A stretch of 64,000 bases of DNA from Dyadobacter frigoris (GTDB lineage: Bacteria; Bacteroidota; Bacteroidia; Cytophagales; Spirosomataceae), in contig NZ_SZVO01000002.1 in NCBI RefSeq assembly GCF_005280585.1, positions 1 through 64,000 of the forward strand, in the 5' to 3' direction. Positions within the stretch are counted from its first letter, which is position 1. The number at the start of each line of letters is the position of its first letter. A program made the position numbers and the translations under genes. Below the pieces are notes generated by a model. That model was given only the letters and a program-made list of their open reading frames with translations. It made no database searches and was not told the DNA's origin. Below are positions 51,619-60,172 of the stretch, piece by piece.

Positions 51619-53994
51619 ATGAAAAAAATCTATTTATTTATGTATTTTATGATTCTGTCGGTTTGCTCCTTTGCGCAAACAGGAAGTATCAAAGGGCAGA
51701 TTACCTCATCAGATGGAAAACCTGCCCAACATGTTTCTGTCGGTATGAAAGGGCACAGACTTGGCGCAGTTTCCGGGGAAGATGGAAATTTCCTGATTCA
51801 GAAAGTTAAGCCGGGAACATATACAGTTTTGGCAAGTTATGTCGGACTGGAAACTTTGGAACAACAAGTGGAAGTCGTTGACGGACAAACGACTACGGTT
51901 AATTTTAATCTAAAAGAAACGGCTAATGAGTTACAGGAAGTTGTCATAAAAGACGCCAGCCAATATAAAACCAATGAAGTTTCTTCAAGTCTCCGTTTGA
52001 TGACACCGATTCAGGAAACGCCTCAGAATATTCAGGTTGTCACTTCCAAAGCCTTGTCTGATCAACAGGTAATCAGCATGAGTGACGGCCTGATCCGCAA
52101 CGTCAGCGGTGCCGCAAGATTGGAACACTGGGGCGATTTATATGCCAACATTACCATGCGCGGATCTCAGATTCAGGCATTTAGAAATGGATTCAATGTT
52201 GTAAGTTCTTATTGGGGACCACTTACAGAAGATATGAGTTTTGTTGATCATATCGAATTTGTAAAAGGACCGGCAGGTTTTATGCTTGCCAATGGCGATC
52301 CAAGTGGTTTGTATAATGTAGTTACCAAAAAACCTACCAGACAAACGAAAGGAGAAGCCGGTTTTACAATGGGAAGTTATGGTTTGTACCGGGCTACATT
52401 GGATTTGGATGGCAAATTAAGCAAAGACGGAAAATTCCTGTATCGCCTTAATTTGGCAGGACAAAATAAAGCTTCATTCCGTCCTTATGAATACAACGAT
52501 CGTTACAGCGTCGCACCGGTTATCTCTTACCAGATTGACGAAAAAACAAAGTTGACGGCTGAGTATACCATGCAGTATGCAAAAATGTCGGATGTTGGAT
52601 CTTACTATATTTTCTCTCCAAAAGGATACGCAACTTTACCACGCGATTTTACAACCATGCCTCCGGGACTTGAACCGACTAAAATCAAGGATCAAAGTCT
52701 GTTTTTGAATTTACAGCATCAACTAAATGCTGACTGGAAATTAACGTTTCAGGCTGCTTATTTTAACTATGCACAACGCGGTTCAAGCATGTGGCCTTCC
52801 ACTGTAAATCCGGATGGAACGATGATCCGTTCCGTTGGCATCTGGGATGCAAAAAGTGAAATGACACTTGCTCAGGCTTTTGTAAACGGAAACGTAACGA
52901 CAGGTGCTGTCAAACACAGAATTCTGGGCGGAATTGATATTGGAAACAAAGATTACATGGCGGATTGGGGACAAAGTCATGACTTGGATACCTTAGGTGC
53001 AGAATTCAATCCTGCTTCACCTTATTATGGAACTCCGGTGAACGGATATCCTTCTTTTGACAGAACAACCAGTCTGGAAGCACGAGCTGTGATTGCCGGT
53101 GGTAACATCAGTCAGAAATATACCGGAATTTATGCACAGGATGAGCTTTCCTTTTTGGATAACAAAATCAGACTAACCCTGGCTGGCCGCTATACTTATG
53201 TCAGCATGTCGGCTTGGGGCGGTGAAGCAGAAACTGCAAAACATTTTTCACCACGTATCGGTCTGAGTGCTTCTATTGATAAGCAAACGTCAATTTATGC
53301 ACTGTACGATCAGGCTTTTTTACCGCAATCGGGCCGTTTGGCAAGCGGTAGTGTAAAACCGATAACTGGAAATAATACAGAATTCGGTATCAAAAAAGAT
53401 TGGGCTGACGGAAACTGGAATACAACGGTTTCTTTCTATCGGATCATGAAAAATAACGAATTAACCTCCGATCCGAACAGTCAGCCAAACTCAGGTTTAA
53501 GTGTTGTGTTAGGACAAAAAAGAGCACAGGGTATTGAATTTGATTTAAGAGGTACAATCCTTCCGGGATTAAATCTTGTGGCAAATTATGCCTATACGGA
53601 TTCAAAAGTAACAAAAGTGACCGAAGGCGTTACAGATATTGCCAAAGGTGATGTCATTCCGGGATTTGCAAAACATACTGTAAACAGCTGGCTAAGCTAC
53701 AAAATCCAGAAAGGAGCATTTAAAGGAACAGGTTTTTCCGGCGGTTTCACTTATCTGGTGGACAGAGCGATGTCTAATTGGAGCACAACAAATACCAGCA
53801 CGAACCTGCCTGACTACTTCAAACTTGATGGCGGTGTTTTCTGGGAAAAAGACAAAATAAGACTCACCCTAAACGTCTTCAATGTGTTGGATAAAAATTT
53901 GTACAGTGGCGGATATTACACGTATCTGAACGCCTACTACTGGCAGGCAGAAGCGCCGAGAAATTACAGATTAAGTATTTCTTACAAGTTTTAA
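51619..53994 (+). CDS. TonB-dependent siderophore receptor with carboxypeptidase-like domain
   Basis: The 791-residue protein has a signal peptide (MKKIYLFMYFMILSVCSFAQ), a CarboxypepD_reg domain (20-95, GSIKGQITSSDGKPAQHVSVG), a plug (PIQETPQNIQVVTSKALSDQQ, GFMLANGDPSGLYNVVTKKP) and a barrel ending YRLSISYKF with the C-terminal Phe. The pattern QETPQNIQVV...LANGDPSGLYNVVTKKP is that of siderophore receptors of the FhuE/FpvA class. It brings ferric siderophores (or a similar metal complex) across the outer membrane with TonB energy. DoxX and DUF4198 genes follow. Confidence 0.92.
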   Translation: MKKIYLFMYFMILSVCSFAQTGSIKGQITSSDGKPAQHVSVGMKGHRLGAVSGEDGNFLIQKVKPGTYTVLASYVGLETLEQQVEVVDGQTTTVNFNLKETANELQEVVIKDASQYKTNEVSSSLRLMTPIQETPQNIQVVTSKALSDQQVISMSDGLIRNVSGAARLEHWGDLYANITMRGSQIQAFRNGFNVVSSYWGPLTEDMSFVDHIEFVKGPAGFMLANGDPSGLYNVVTKKPTRQTKGEAGFTMGSYGLYRATLDLDGKLSKDGKFLYRLNLAGQNKASFRPYEYNDRYSVAPVISYQIDEKTKLTAEYTMQYAKMSDVGSYYIFSPKGYATLPRDFTTMPPGLEPTKIKDQSLFLNLQHQLNADWKLTFQAAYFNYAQRGSSMWPSTVNPDGTMIRSVGIWDAKSEMTLAQAFVNGNVTTGAVKHRILGGIDIGNKDYMADWGQSHDLDTLGAEFNPASPYYGTPVNGYPSFDRTTSLEARAVIAGGNISQKYTGIYAQDELSFLDNKIRLTLAGRYTYVSMSAWGGEAETAKHFSPRIGLSASIDKQTSIYALYDQAFLPQSGRLASGSVKPITGNNTEFGIKKDWADGNWNTTVSFYRIMKNNELTSDPNSQPNSGLSVVLGQKRAQGIEFDLRGTILPGLNLVANYAYTDSKVTKVTEGVTDIAKGDVIPGFAKHTVNSWLSYKIQKGAFKGTGFSGGFTYLVDRAMSNWSTTNTSTNLPDYFKLDGGVFWEKDKIRLTLNVFNVLDKNLYSGGYYTYLNAYYWQAEAPRNYRLSISYKF

Positions 53995-54010
53995 TTTTTA
54001 TTAGCCGTCG

Positions 54011-54044
54011 TTTTCATTTGTTCCCGTTTGGGAACAAATGAAAA
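54011..54044. other. Perfect 15-bp palindrome between receptor and DoxX genes
   Basis: TTTTCATTTGTTCCC and GGGAACAAATGAAAA pair perfectly around a GTTT loop, 17 nt after the receptor stop. It lacks a following T run, so it may be an mRNA-stability element, operator or weak terminator within the operon. Confidence 0.6.
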
Positions 54045-54103
54045 TTAAGATTTCTTAATTCAATAACCCAACTCATTTTAAACAGTAAAGATTAACTACT
54101 ACT

Positions 54104-54526
54104 ATGCCTTCTTTAAAATTAAACAGTATTACCTACCAAAGCCGCTCGTTTGACTTTTCAATGCTAATCTTACGTTTGGGCTTTGGAATTTTAATGATGC
54201 CGCACGGTTATGCCAAACTAATGGGATTCGCTGAAAAATCTGACAAATTTATGACTTTCATGGGTTTAAGCGGACCGGTATCTTTATCACTCACCATTTT
54301 TGCAGAATTATTTTGTGCCGGACTTGTGGCCGTTGGATTATTCACGCGATTGGCTACTATTCCATTGATCATCGCCACAATTGTCATCGTCTTTGTTGCC
54401 CACGAAGGCGATATTTTTGACAGTGCCTCATCCGGTTTCTTTTACTTATTGGCCTACACAGTCCTGTTTCTACTCGGCCCCGGCAAGTATAGTCTTGATT
54501 ATTCAATTGGCAAAAAGCTTAAATAA
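54104..54526 (+). CDS. DoxX-family membrane protein
   Basis: The 140-residue protein has four membrane helices and the DoxX pattern: MLILRLGFGILMMPHGYAKLMGF, SLSLTIFAELFCAGLVAVGLFTRLATIPLIIATIVIVFVAHEG, and FFYLLAYTVLFLLGPGKYSLDYSIGKKLK. Members of this group support redox or thiol processes at the membrane in some bacteria, but many have no known role. It lies between the receptor and DUF4198 genes on the same strand, probably in one transcript if the palindrome does not terminate it. Confidence 0.88.
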   Translation: MPSLKLNSITYQSRSFDFSMLILRLGFGILMMPHGYAKLMGFAEKSDKFMTFMGLSGPVSLSLTIFAELFCAGLVAVGLFTRLATIPLIIATIVIVFVAHEGDIFDSASSGFFYLLAYTVLFLLGPGKYSLDYSIGKKLK

Positions 54527-54591
54527 ATTTATCTGGCAGTTCAACTGCAATCATCAATAACTTATCTACTCCCCTTTTAATTTAATACCTT

Positions 54592-55305
54592 ATGAAACGT
54601 ACCATTTCAATTTTGATCCTCTTACTGATTGCCGTTTTAGGAAAAGTTTCTGCACATGCGCTATGGATCCAAACCAGCACTGTTGGAAAAACAGGCCAAA
54701 AGCAGATCATCAAAATCGTATACGCTGAACCTAATGACAAACCGGAAAAGATAGCCGACTGGTATTCAGATGTGAAAGATTTTACCTTATGGGTTACAGG
54801 CCCTGACAAACAAAAAGTTAAACTTAGTACAACGGAAGCAGCAGATCATTTCACCTCCGAATTTACACCAGAAAAAGATGGCGTATACACGATCAGCGTA
54901 AGTCATACTGCGAAAGAACTTGGAGGCAAAACTAAGTATCAGTTTAATGCAAGCGCAGTGGTTGCGGTTGGAAAGTCTGTCGTTGGAAATGACCCCGCAC
55001 TTAACCCGAACGACATCAGCGTTTTTGCAGATGCAAGTAAAATTTACAAGATCAACAAACCCTTTGCCGTAAGCGGTTTTATCAAAGAAAAACCTGCCGA
55101 CAATTTACAGGTAGCCGTGCATTCGCCTAGTGGATGGAATAGAGAAATCAGTACAAATACGCAGGGAATTGCAGAATTCATCCCAATCTGGCCGGGAACA
55201 TATAGTATTGAAGCATCAAAAAGTGAAAAAGAAGAAGGCGAACATAACGGAAAAAACTACACTTCTGTGTGGCGCTGCGCTACCATTTTGCTTGACGTCA
55301 AATAA
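54592..55305 (+). CDS. DUF4198-type periplasmic protein with N-terminal His
   Basis: The 237-residue protein has a signal peptide ending VSA, directly before HALWIQTS, so cleavage would expose a N-terminal histidine (His22). The mature part is an Ig-like beta-sandwich pair (WVTGPDKQKVKLST, GVYTISVSHTAKEL and PFAVSGFIKEKPADNLQVAVHSPSG). This DUF4198 layout is seen in proteins tied to metal uptake. An exposed N-terminal His is a common copper or nickel ligand. Linked to a TonB receptor, it may bind or store the metal in the periplasm; function is inferred. Confidence 0.7.
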   Translation: MKRTISILILLLIAVLGKVSAHALWIQTSTVGKTGQKQIIKIVYAEPNDKPEKIADWYSDVKDFTLWVTGPDKQKVKLSTTEAADHFTSEFTPEKDGVYTISVSHTAKELGGKTKYQFNASAVVAVGKSVVGNDPALNPNDISVFADASKIYKINKPFAVSGFIKEKPADNLQVAVHSPSGWNREISTNTQGIAEFIPIWPGTYSIEASKSEKEEGEHNGKNYTSVWRCATILLDVK

Positions 55306-55327
55306 TAAAAATCTTCATCAACGTTAT

Positions 55328-55362
55328 GGCGGTCCGGATTCGGATGATCCAAACGGGCCGCC
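55328..55362 (+). other. GC-rich stem-loop after the DUF4198 gene
   Basis: GGCGGTCCG and CGGGCCGCC pair (one bulge) around a 17-nt loop, 23 nt after the stop and just before the real terminator. No T run of its own. Confidence 0.4.
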
Positions 55363-55370
55363 ACCTATTA

Positions 55371-55410
55371 AAACCACCTTCAGGCATATGTTTGTAAGGT
55401 GGTTTTTTTA
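55371..55410. terminator. Terminator after the DUF4198 gene and gluconokinase
   Basis: AAACCACCTT and AAGGTGGTTT form a 10-bp stem with a 15-nt loop, followed by T7 on the plus strand and A-rich sequence on the left. The convergent gluconokinase gene ends 15 nt further on. Confidence 0.8.
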
Positions 55411-55424
55411 TTTAAATAGCTATA

Positions 55425-56897
55425 TCAATTGTTTTCTATTCCCGCATTGGCCAGTACGCCAATTGACGATTTTCCGAATTTCTCATATACCGAAACATAC
55501 TCTTTATGTACTTTTTTGTCAACTTTAAAGATTGTGCTGACCGGTGTAAAATAGTCCAGATCCGATAATTTTTCAACCACACCCAAAGCCTTCAACCCCA
55601 TCATGGCCGCTCCTACGGTTCCTGTATCAACAGTATCATTCAAAGCCACTTCAATCCCGAAAACATCAGCGAGCATTTGTACCCATAACGGACTATGTGC
55701 AAACCCGCCGTTGGCATAAATTGTTTTAACCTTTTGTGTTTCAAGCAAAATTTTGCCAATGCTGTACAAATTCAACAAAATGCCTTCCATCACCGCTCTT
55801 GCAAAATGTGGTTTTGTATGCTGAATATCCAGACCAAGAAATCCGCCTCTAACTGCTGAACTCCATATCGGTGCACGTTCACCCAAAAGATAAGGATAAA
55901 ACAAAAGTCCGTCTGAACCCGCGTTGATTTTTGCAGCCTCATCAAACACCTGGTTAAAATCACTGTCTGCAAAAAAGGTTTCTTTCAACCATTGAAAAAC
56001 AACTGCACCGTTATTTGACGGCCCGCCAACAACGTAAGTATCCTCATCAAGAATATAACAAAACGTCCGCATATTGGCATCCAGATAAGGCACGTCAGAA
56101 CAAATTCTGGCAGCTCCGCTAGTACCAATTGTGATTGCCATAGTTCCGGGAAGAATGGCTCCGCTTCCCAGGTTTGCCAGACAGCCATCACTTGCCCCCA
56201 TGATCAGGGGAATTCCAGCAGAAAGTTTAAAACCATTATTGGCTGGCAGTTTTTCAATGTGATATGGCGAAACAGCTTCTGACAAATAACTTTCGTCCAG
56301 TCCGATTTGTTTCAGCGTCCAGTCATCCCATTTTTTATCTTTTATATTGAACAATCCGGTTGCAGAAGCGATGGAATAATCAATAACAAAGTTGCCGGTG
56401 AGGCGATAAACGATATATTCTTTGATTCCTATAAATCTTTTTGCAGCCTTGAAAATTTTCTTCTCATTTTCTTTCAGCCATATCAATTTACAAAGCGGCG
56501 TCATCGCATGGATCGGCGTGCCATTGTTTTGATACATTTTTTTGCCCTCGTCCGATGCTCTCAGTTTTTCAGCAATTTCAGCGCTTCTGTTGTCAGCCCA
56601 AATGATGAGATTTGTTAATTGCTTCCCGTTTTCATCCATTGCCATAATACTATGCATGGCTGTGCTGAAACAAACGCCAATAGTTTCTCCCTGTGGTTTA
56701 CAAGTTTCACTGACAACCTGAATAGAATGGCAAACGGCATTAAAAATATCATCCGGATTTTGTTCACTCCATTCCGGCTGTGGATGGAGCATCTCATAAC
56801 CTTCACTATGGGAAGCCAGAATTGCGGCCGTTTTTGTGTCAAAAGCAGTGGTTTTAACGTTTGTTGTACCTATATCAACACCAATTATAAATGACAT
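55425..56897 (-). CDS. gntK: FGGY-family carbohydrate kinase, gluconokinase type
   Basis: The 490-residue protein has the FGGY N-domain (FIIGVDIGTTNVKTTAFD, phosphate-binding, and WSEQNPDDIFNAV) and C-domain (AITIGTSGAARICSD, PLIMGASDGCLANLGSG with the catalytic Asp, YANGGFAHSPLWVQMLADVFG). The WSEQNPDD and DVFGIEV patterns point to gluconate kinase more than xylulokinase or glycerol kinase. It phosphorylates gluconate with ATP in the cytoplasm and could take up the product of the sugar dehydrogenases of this window. The substrate is an assignment by pattern only. Confidence 0.8.
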   Translation of the reverse strand: MSFIIGVDIGTTNVKTTAFDTKTAAILASHSEGYEMLHPQPEWSEQNPDDIFNAVCHSIQVVSETCKPQGETIGVCFSTAMHSIMAMDENGKQLTNLIIWADNRSAEIAEKLRASDEGKKMYQNNGTPIHAMTPLCKLIWLKENEKKIFKAAKRFIGIKEYIVYRLTGNFVIDYSIASATGLFNIKDKKWDDWTLKQIGLDESYLSEAVSPYHIEKLPANNGFKLSAGIPLIMGASDGCLANLGSGAILPGTMAITIGTSGAARICSDVPYLDANMRTFCYILDEDTYVVGGPSNNGAVVFQWLKETFFADSDFNQVFDEAAKINAGSDGLLFYPYLLGERAPIWSSAVRGGFLGLDIQHTKPHFARAVMEGILLNLYSIGKILLETQKVKTIYANGGFAHSPLWVQMLADVFGIEVALNDTVDTGTVGAAMMGLKALGVVEKLSDLDYFTPVSTIFKVDKKVHKEYVSVYEKFGKSSIGVLANAGIENN

Positions 56898-57090
56898 TTT
56901 AATGAAGCGTAAATTAAATTTTATAACCTGACAAATGTATTATATTCTGTCGCTTTGTCCTTTGAATTTCAGACGAATAATTAAAAATCTATAAAAATCC
57001 GCTTTATCTGCATCCTTGTGGTATCAGCATTCACTAATTTTTATTATTTTCGCAGTAGTAAATCAATACTATTAAAATTTCTATTGAACC

Positions 57091-57279
57091 ATGGCTGACG
57101 ACGTACACGTACATAGCAAACCTGAAGGAGTTTCACTTGGTGCTTCTATCACAATATTTTTATTGTTAGTAATCATTCTCGCAGTATTTGGAGATCTTTT
57201 TACTTTTATCTTCGGACTTATCGGTCTTGTAATAACATTTGCTGCATTTTACACGGATCACTCCGCAGACGATCACTGA
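57091..57279 (+). CDS. Small two-helix membrane protein, unknown function
   Basis: The 62-residue protein has a polar, His-containing N-terminus (MADDVHVHSKPEG), two membrane helices (about 18-35 and 38-54) and a short His/Asp-rich tail (DHSADDH). The two His-rich ends could bind a metal, but this is speculation. No family is recognised. Confidence 0.6.
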   Translation: MADDVHVHSKPEGVSLGASITIFLLLVIILAVFGDLFTFIFGLIGLVITFAAFYTDHSADDH

Positions 57280-57319
57280 AATTTCTTATTTCCCTGACAG
57301 GAAATATCAGATTATATAT

Positions 57320-58546
57320 TTAACGAATGGCCAATTCCGGAAGTGATTTTAAAATCTTCCAATCGAGTTGGCCGTTTTTTATTGTCCATTCTTCTTCAAA
57401 AACACAGGTATCTTCCAGGTCAATATATTCTGCAATGGCTTTGTCTTTATCCAGCTGCAACTTCACAAATCCGTTATAGCCAAGCTTATATCGCCCTAAT
57501 TCCAGTCTGACACGGCGGTCGTATAAATGTATTTTTGCAAGATCCGTTTCATTATCCGGCATTTTTATTTCAACCGGTAAACCTCCATGTCCCAGACAGC
57601 GACCAAATGCTACCGGGCCTTTTCCGTTTACATCTTTGTTGTAAATAACAAGCCGGTGATCATGTCCCCAAAACCAGATAACCGGTCTTTCAAATTCTCC
57701 CATTAGTTCACGAAGCTGAGCCCCCGGCCTGGTATATTCTTCCCTGAATGCCGAAATATAGGGATGATGGCTCAAAATAATCAGCCCTCTTTTGTCACCA
57801 GGATTTCCTAATTTCACAACATCACAAAGCCATTCAACTTGCTCTTTTTTCAAATGACAATCAGGAGGAGAAACAATTTCGAGTAATGGCCGACTTACGG
57901 AAGTATAACCGGTATCAATTCCGATAACACGCCAGTACTCATTTTCCAGACAGAAAAAACCAGCCTGCTGTGTTTTCCTTATCTCTCCTTCCTGTACATA
58001 CATAGCAGGCAACAAATGCTGAAAAAAGGCATTTCCATTGGAATACATTTCATGATTTCCTGATAAAGCCAGACTTCCCGAAGCACCATAATACCAGGAT
58101 GCATACGGTGCCGTAAAATTTTCTTCCACTTCTTTGGGTGTTCCGACGAAGTAAATATCACCCAGGTGAATCGTATAATCAGGCGCATAACGCGAAACCA
58201 GATGCGCTACTTTATCGGATTCAGCTGTGTCACTAGCCCAATCGGAAAGCAAGGCGATGCTGATTTCTTCGCGGCTCGGAATAGAAGATTGTAGTTGATA
58301 AACACCCGTGTCTCCATTTCTTGGATAAGCCTGATAAGGATGCCTTGGCCCAAAACGACTTTTCAGATAATGCCAGGCAAAACCGAATAGATTGGTTTTA
58401 AAAAATTCAGAAATGACGTTAGTAACCGAAGAAGTTTCCTTTACATGTTTTTCGTAAAGCTCTTGCTGCGTTTTCGCATGATTTTCAGCTTCACTATGTC
58501 CTAACGCAAGAAATTTTTTTGTCCGCTCTTCTGATTTTTCCTTCAT
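57320..58546 (-). CDS. Calcineurin-like metallophosphoesterase
   Basis: The 408-residue protein carries the phosphoesterase motifs in order: ALLSDWASDT (Asp), HLGDIYFVG (Gly-Asp), LSGNHEMYSNG (Asn-His), ILSHHPYISAF (His) and FWGHDHRL (Gly-His-x-His). Long N-terminal and C-terminal extensions surround the core; the N-terminus is coiled and charged. There is no signal peptide. It binds two metals and hydrolyses a phosphoester; the substrate is unknown. It is a single gene between two plus-strand genes. Confidence 0.9.
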   Translation of the reverse strand: MKEKSEERTKKFLALGHSEAENHAKTQQELYEKHVKETSSVTNVISEFFKTNLFGFAWHYLKSRFGPRHPYQAYPRNGDTGVYQLQSSIPSREEISIALLSDWASDTAESDKVAHLVSRYAPDYTIHLGDIYFVGTPKEVEENFTAPYASWYYGASGSLALSGNHEMYSNGNAFFQHLLPAMYVQEGEIRKTQQAGFFCLENEYWRVIGIDTGYTSVSRPLLEIVSPPDCHLKKEQVEWLCDVVKLGNPGDKRGLIILSHHPYISAFREEYTRPGAQLRELMGEFERPVIWFWGHDHRLVIYNKDVNGKGPVAFGRCLGHGGLPVEIKMPDNETDLAKIHLYDRRVRLELGRYKLGYNGFVKLQLDKDKAIAEYIDLEDTCVFEEEWTIKNGQLDWKILKSLPELAIR

Positions 58547-58789
58547 GTAATGATTAAATTTCTAAAAGCATAAGATAGTTAAAAATTCAGTCCAAGGTTT
58601 AAATTAAATCGTATCTCACCAACATGTAAGTCGAAAAAACTAATCAGTATCGAAAACTAAAATCAACTAATTAACTCATTACAAATAACTTAAAAATAAT
58701 AACGTAAGAAAAATACCGTTCAATCTTTGAATCTAAATAAACTTCAACGTATATTCAAAAGTATTTATAACTAACAAAGCCCAATAAAG

Positions 58790-59305
58790 ATGAAAAAATT
58801 ATTACTTTCTGCCATGCTGTTTTTTACAGCCCAGACCTTGTTTGCGCAAACCGCAACAATTAAGGTGATCGCTGATTTTGAAAGAGCGAAAACCTATACA
58901 AAACAGTATCTGGATGCGATGCCGGAAGACGGATATGCATTTAAACCAACGCCTGAAATGCGTTCTTTTGCTGAGCAAATGGATCACCTTGCTGATGTTA
59001 ATTATGCCTTTATTTCAGCCGCAACGGGTAAGGCCAGCCCATTTAAAGAATCATTGGAAAAAGCAGCAGACCAATCCAAAGCCGCTGTAACCAAAGCGAC
59101 GCTTGATAGCTACGATTTTATCATCAACATCCTGAAAGACATGAAAGATGCCGATCTCGAAAAAGATGTTAAAGTTTTTGGCAAGGACCTTAAAGTGAAA
59201 ACTGCTTTTGAAAAAGACTTTGAGCATCAGACACATCACCGCGGACAGACAACCGTTTACATCCGTTTGAAAAGTGTTAAACCTCCGCAGGAAATGTTGT
59301 TTTAA
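58790..59305 (+). CDS. Exported DinB-family protein
   Basis: The 171-residue protein has a signal peptide (MKKLLLSAMLFFTAQTLFAQ) and a DinB-like four-helix bundle: SFAEQMDHLADVNYAF (first His), FEKDFEHQTHHRGQTTVYIRLKSVKPP (the two other His ligands). DinB proteins bind a divalent metal with three His and act as thiol-dependent hydrolases or transferases in other bacteria. This one is periplasmic, which is less usual for the family but common in Bacteroidota. The gene is monocistronic. Confidence 0.88.
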   Translation: MKKLLLSAMLFFTAQTLFAQTATIKVIADFERAKTYTKQYLDAMPEDGYAFKPTPEMRSFAEQMDHLADVNYAFISAATGKASPFKESLEKAADQSKAAVTKATLDSYDFIINILKDMKDADLEKDVKVFGKDLKVKTAFEKDFEHQTHHRGQTTVYIRLKSVKPPQEMLF

Positions 59306-59321
59306 TTTATTAAAACTTAAA

Positions 59322-59367
59322 AATACAACTCCGTCATACCTGTTCATGGCGGAGTTGTATTATTTTT
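59322..59367 (+). terminator. Terminator of the DinB gene
   Basis: AATACAACTCCG and CGGAGTTGTATT form a 12-bp stem, extended inside by partly paired TCAT/ATGG, with ATTTTT following. It lies 16 nt after the stop. Confidence 0.8.
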
Positions 59368-59368
59368 G
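59361..59368 (+). promoter_or_regulatory. -7 box of pgeF overlapping the previous terminator
   Basis: TATTTTTG fits TAnnTTTG and is formed by the T tail of the DinB terminator, 26 nt before the pgeF GTG. A -33 box is not clear. Confidence 0.3.
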
Positions 59369-59394
59369 GGCTTTCAGAATTAAAAATATTTTTT

Positions 59395-60168
59395 GTGAAA
59401 GATCAGCTAAATTCCAATAACAAGCCATTATTCCGTGTTCCGAAAATTTTTACAGGTTTTACTAATCTTGTCACCGGTGAAAGTACGCGTCACGGCGGCG
59501 TCAGTCCGGCTCCGTACAATTCGCTGAATCTTGGCGGATCGACAAAGGATACTCCTGAAAATGTTCTGGAAAATAATAAACGGTTTTTTGAATCGCTGCA
59601 TATTGATTTTGAAAAAGTAGCCAAATCACATCAGGTACATGGTGCTGAAATTCTTACCGTTTCTACTGCCGGCCGTTATGAAGGTTACGATGCATTAATG
59701 ACCAACATTCCGAACATTCAACTCGCGGTCACCATTGCCGATTGTACACCTATATTGATTTTTGATCCGATAAAAAAAGCAGTGGCCGCCATTCACGCCG
59801 GGTGGCGCGGAACTGTTCAGGAAATTGTTTTAAAAACGGGTTTGGCTATGCAAAAAGAATATGGAACAAACCCGGAAGATTGTCTGGCATATGTTGGAAC
59901 TTGTATTGATGAATGTTCTTTCGAAGTTGGTGAGGATGTTGCAGATAATTTTGATTCGATCTTTAAACGCTGGGATGATCAGAAAAATAAATTCTTTGTC
60001 GATTTAAAATCAGCGAATAAAGAACAATTATTACGTTTTGGTATCAAACCTGAAAACATCGAAGTTTCGTCATTTTCAACGGTTTTGAATAATGAAGACT
60101 ATTTTTCATACCGTTATGAAAACGGACTTACGGGAAGAATGCTCGTAACGATCGGGTTAACCGAATAA
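59395..60168 (+). CDS. pgeF: Peptidoglycan editing factor PgeF (YfiH/laccase domain)
   Basis: The 257-residue protein belongs to the multicopper polyphenol oxidase/YfiH group: STRHGGVSPAPYNSLNLG, HQVHGAEIL, VTIADCTPILIFD, AAIHAGWRGTVQEIV and YVGTCIDECSFEVGEDV carry the His and Cys metal ligands. PgeF removes wrongly incorporated L-Ser-type residues from the peptidoglycan precursor or edits UDP-MurNAc-linked amino acids. The start is GTG at 59395 (MKDQLNSNNKPLF), because no ATG is available near the conserved KPLF start. Cytoplasmic, monocistronic. Confidence 0.9.
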   Translation: MKDQLNSNNKPLFRVPKIFTGFTNLVTGESTRHGGVSPAPYNSLNLGGSTKDTPENVLENNKRFFESLHIDFEKVAKSHQVHGAEILTVSTAGRYEGYDALMTNIPNIQLAVTIADCTPILIFDPIKKAVAAIHAGWRGTVQEIVLKTGLAMQKEYGTNPEDCLAYVGTCIDECSFEVGEDVADNFDSIFKRWDDQKNKFFVDLKSANKEQLLRFGIKPENIEVSSFSTVLNNEDYFSYRYENGLTGRMLVTIGLTE

Positions 60169-60172
60169 TCAG

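Noticed and set aside
51507..51809. 100-codon plus-strand ORF
   Set aside because: It begins upstream of the mapped-looking promoter and overlaps the receptor gene in another frame.
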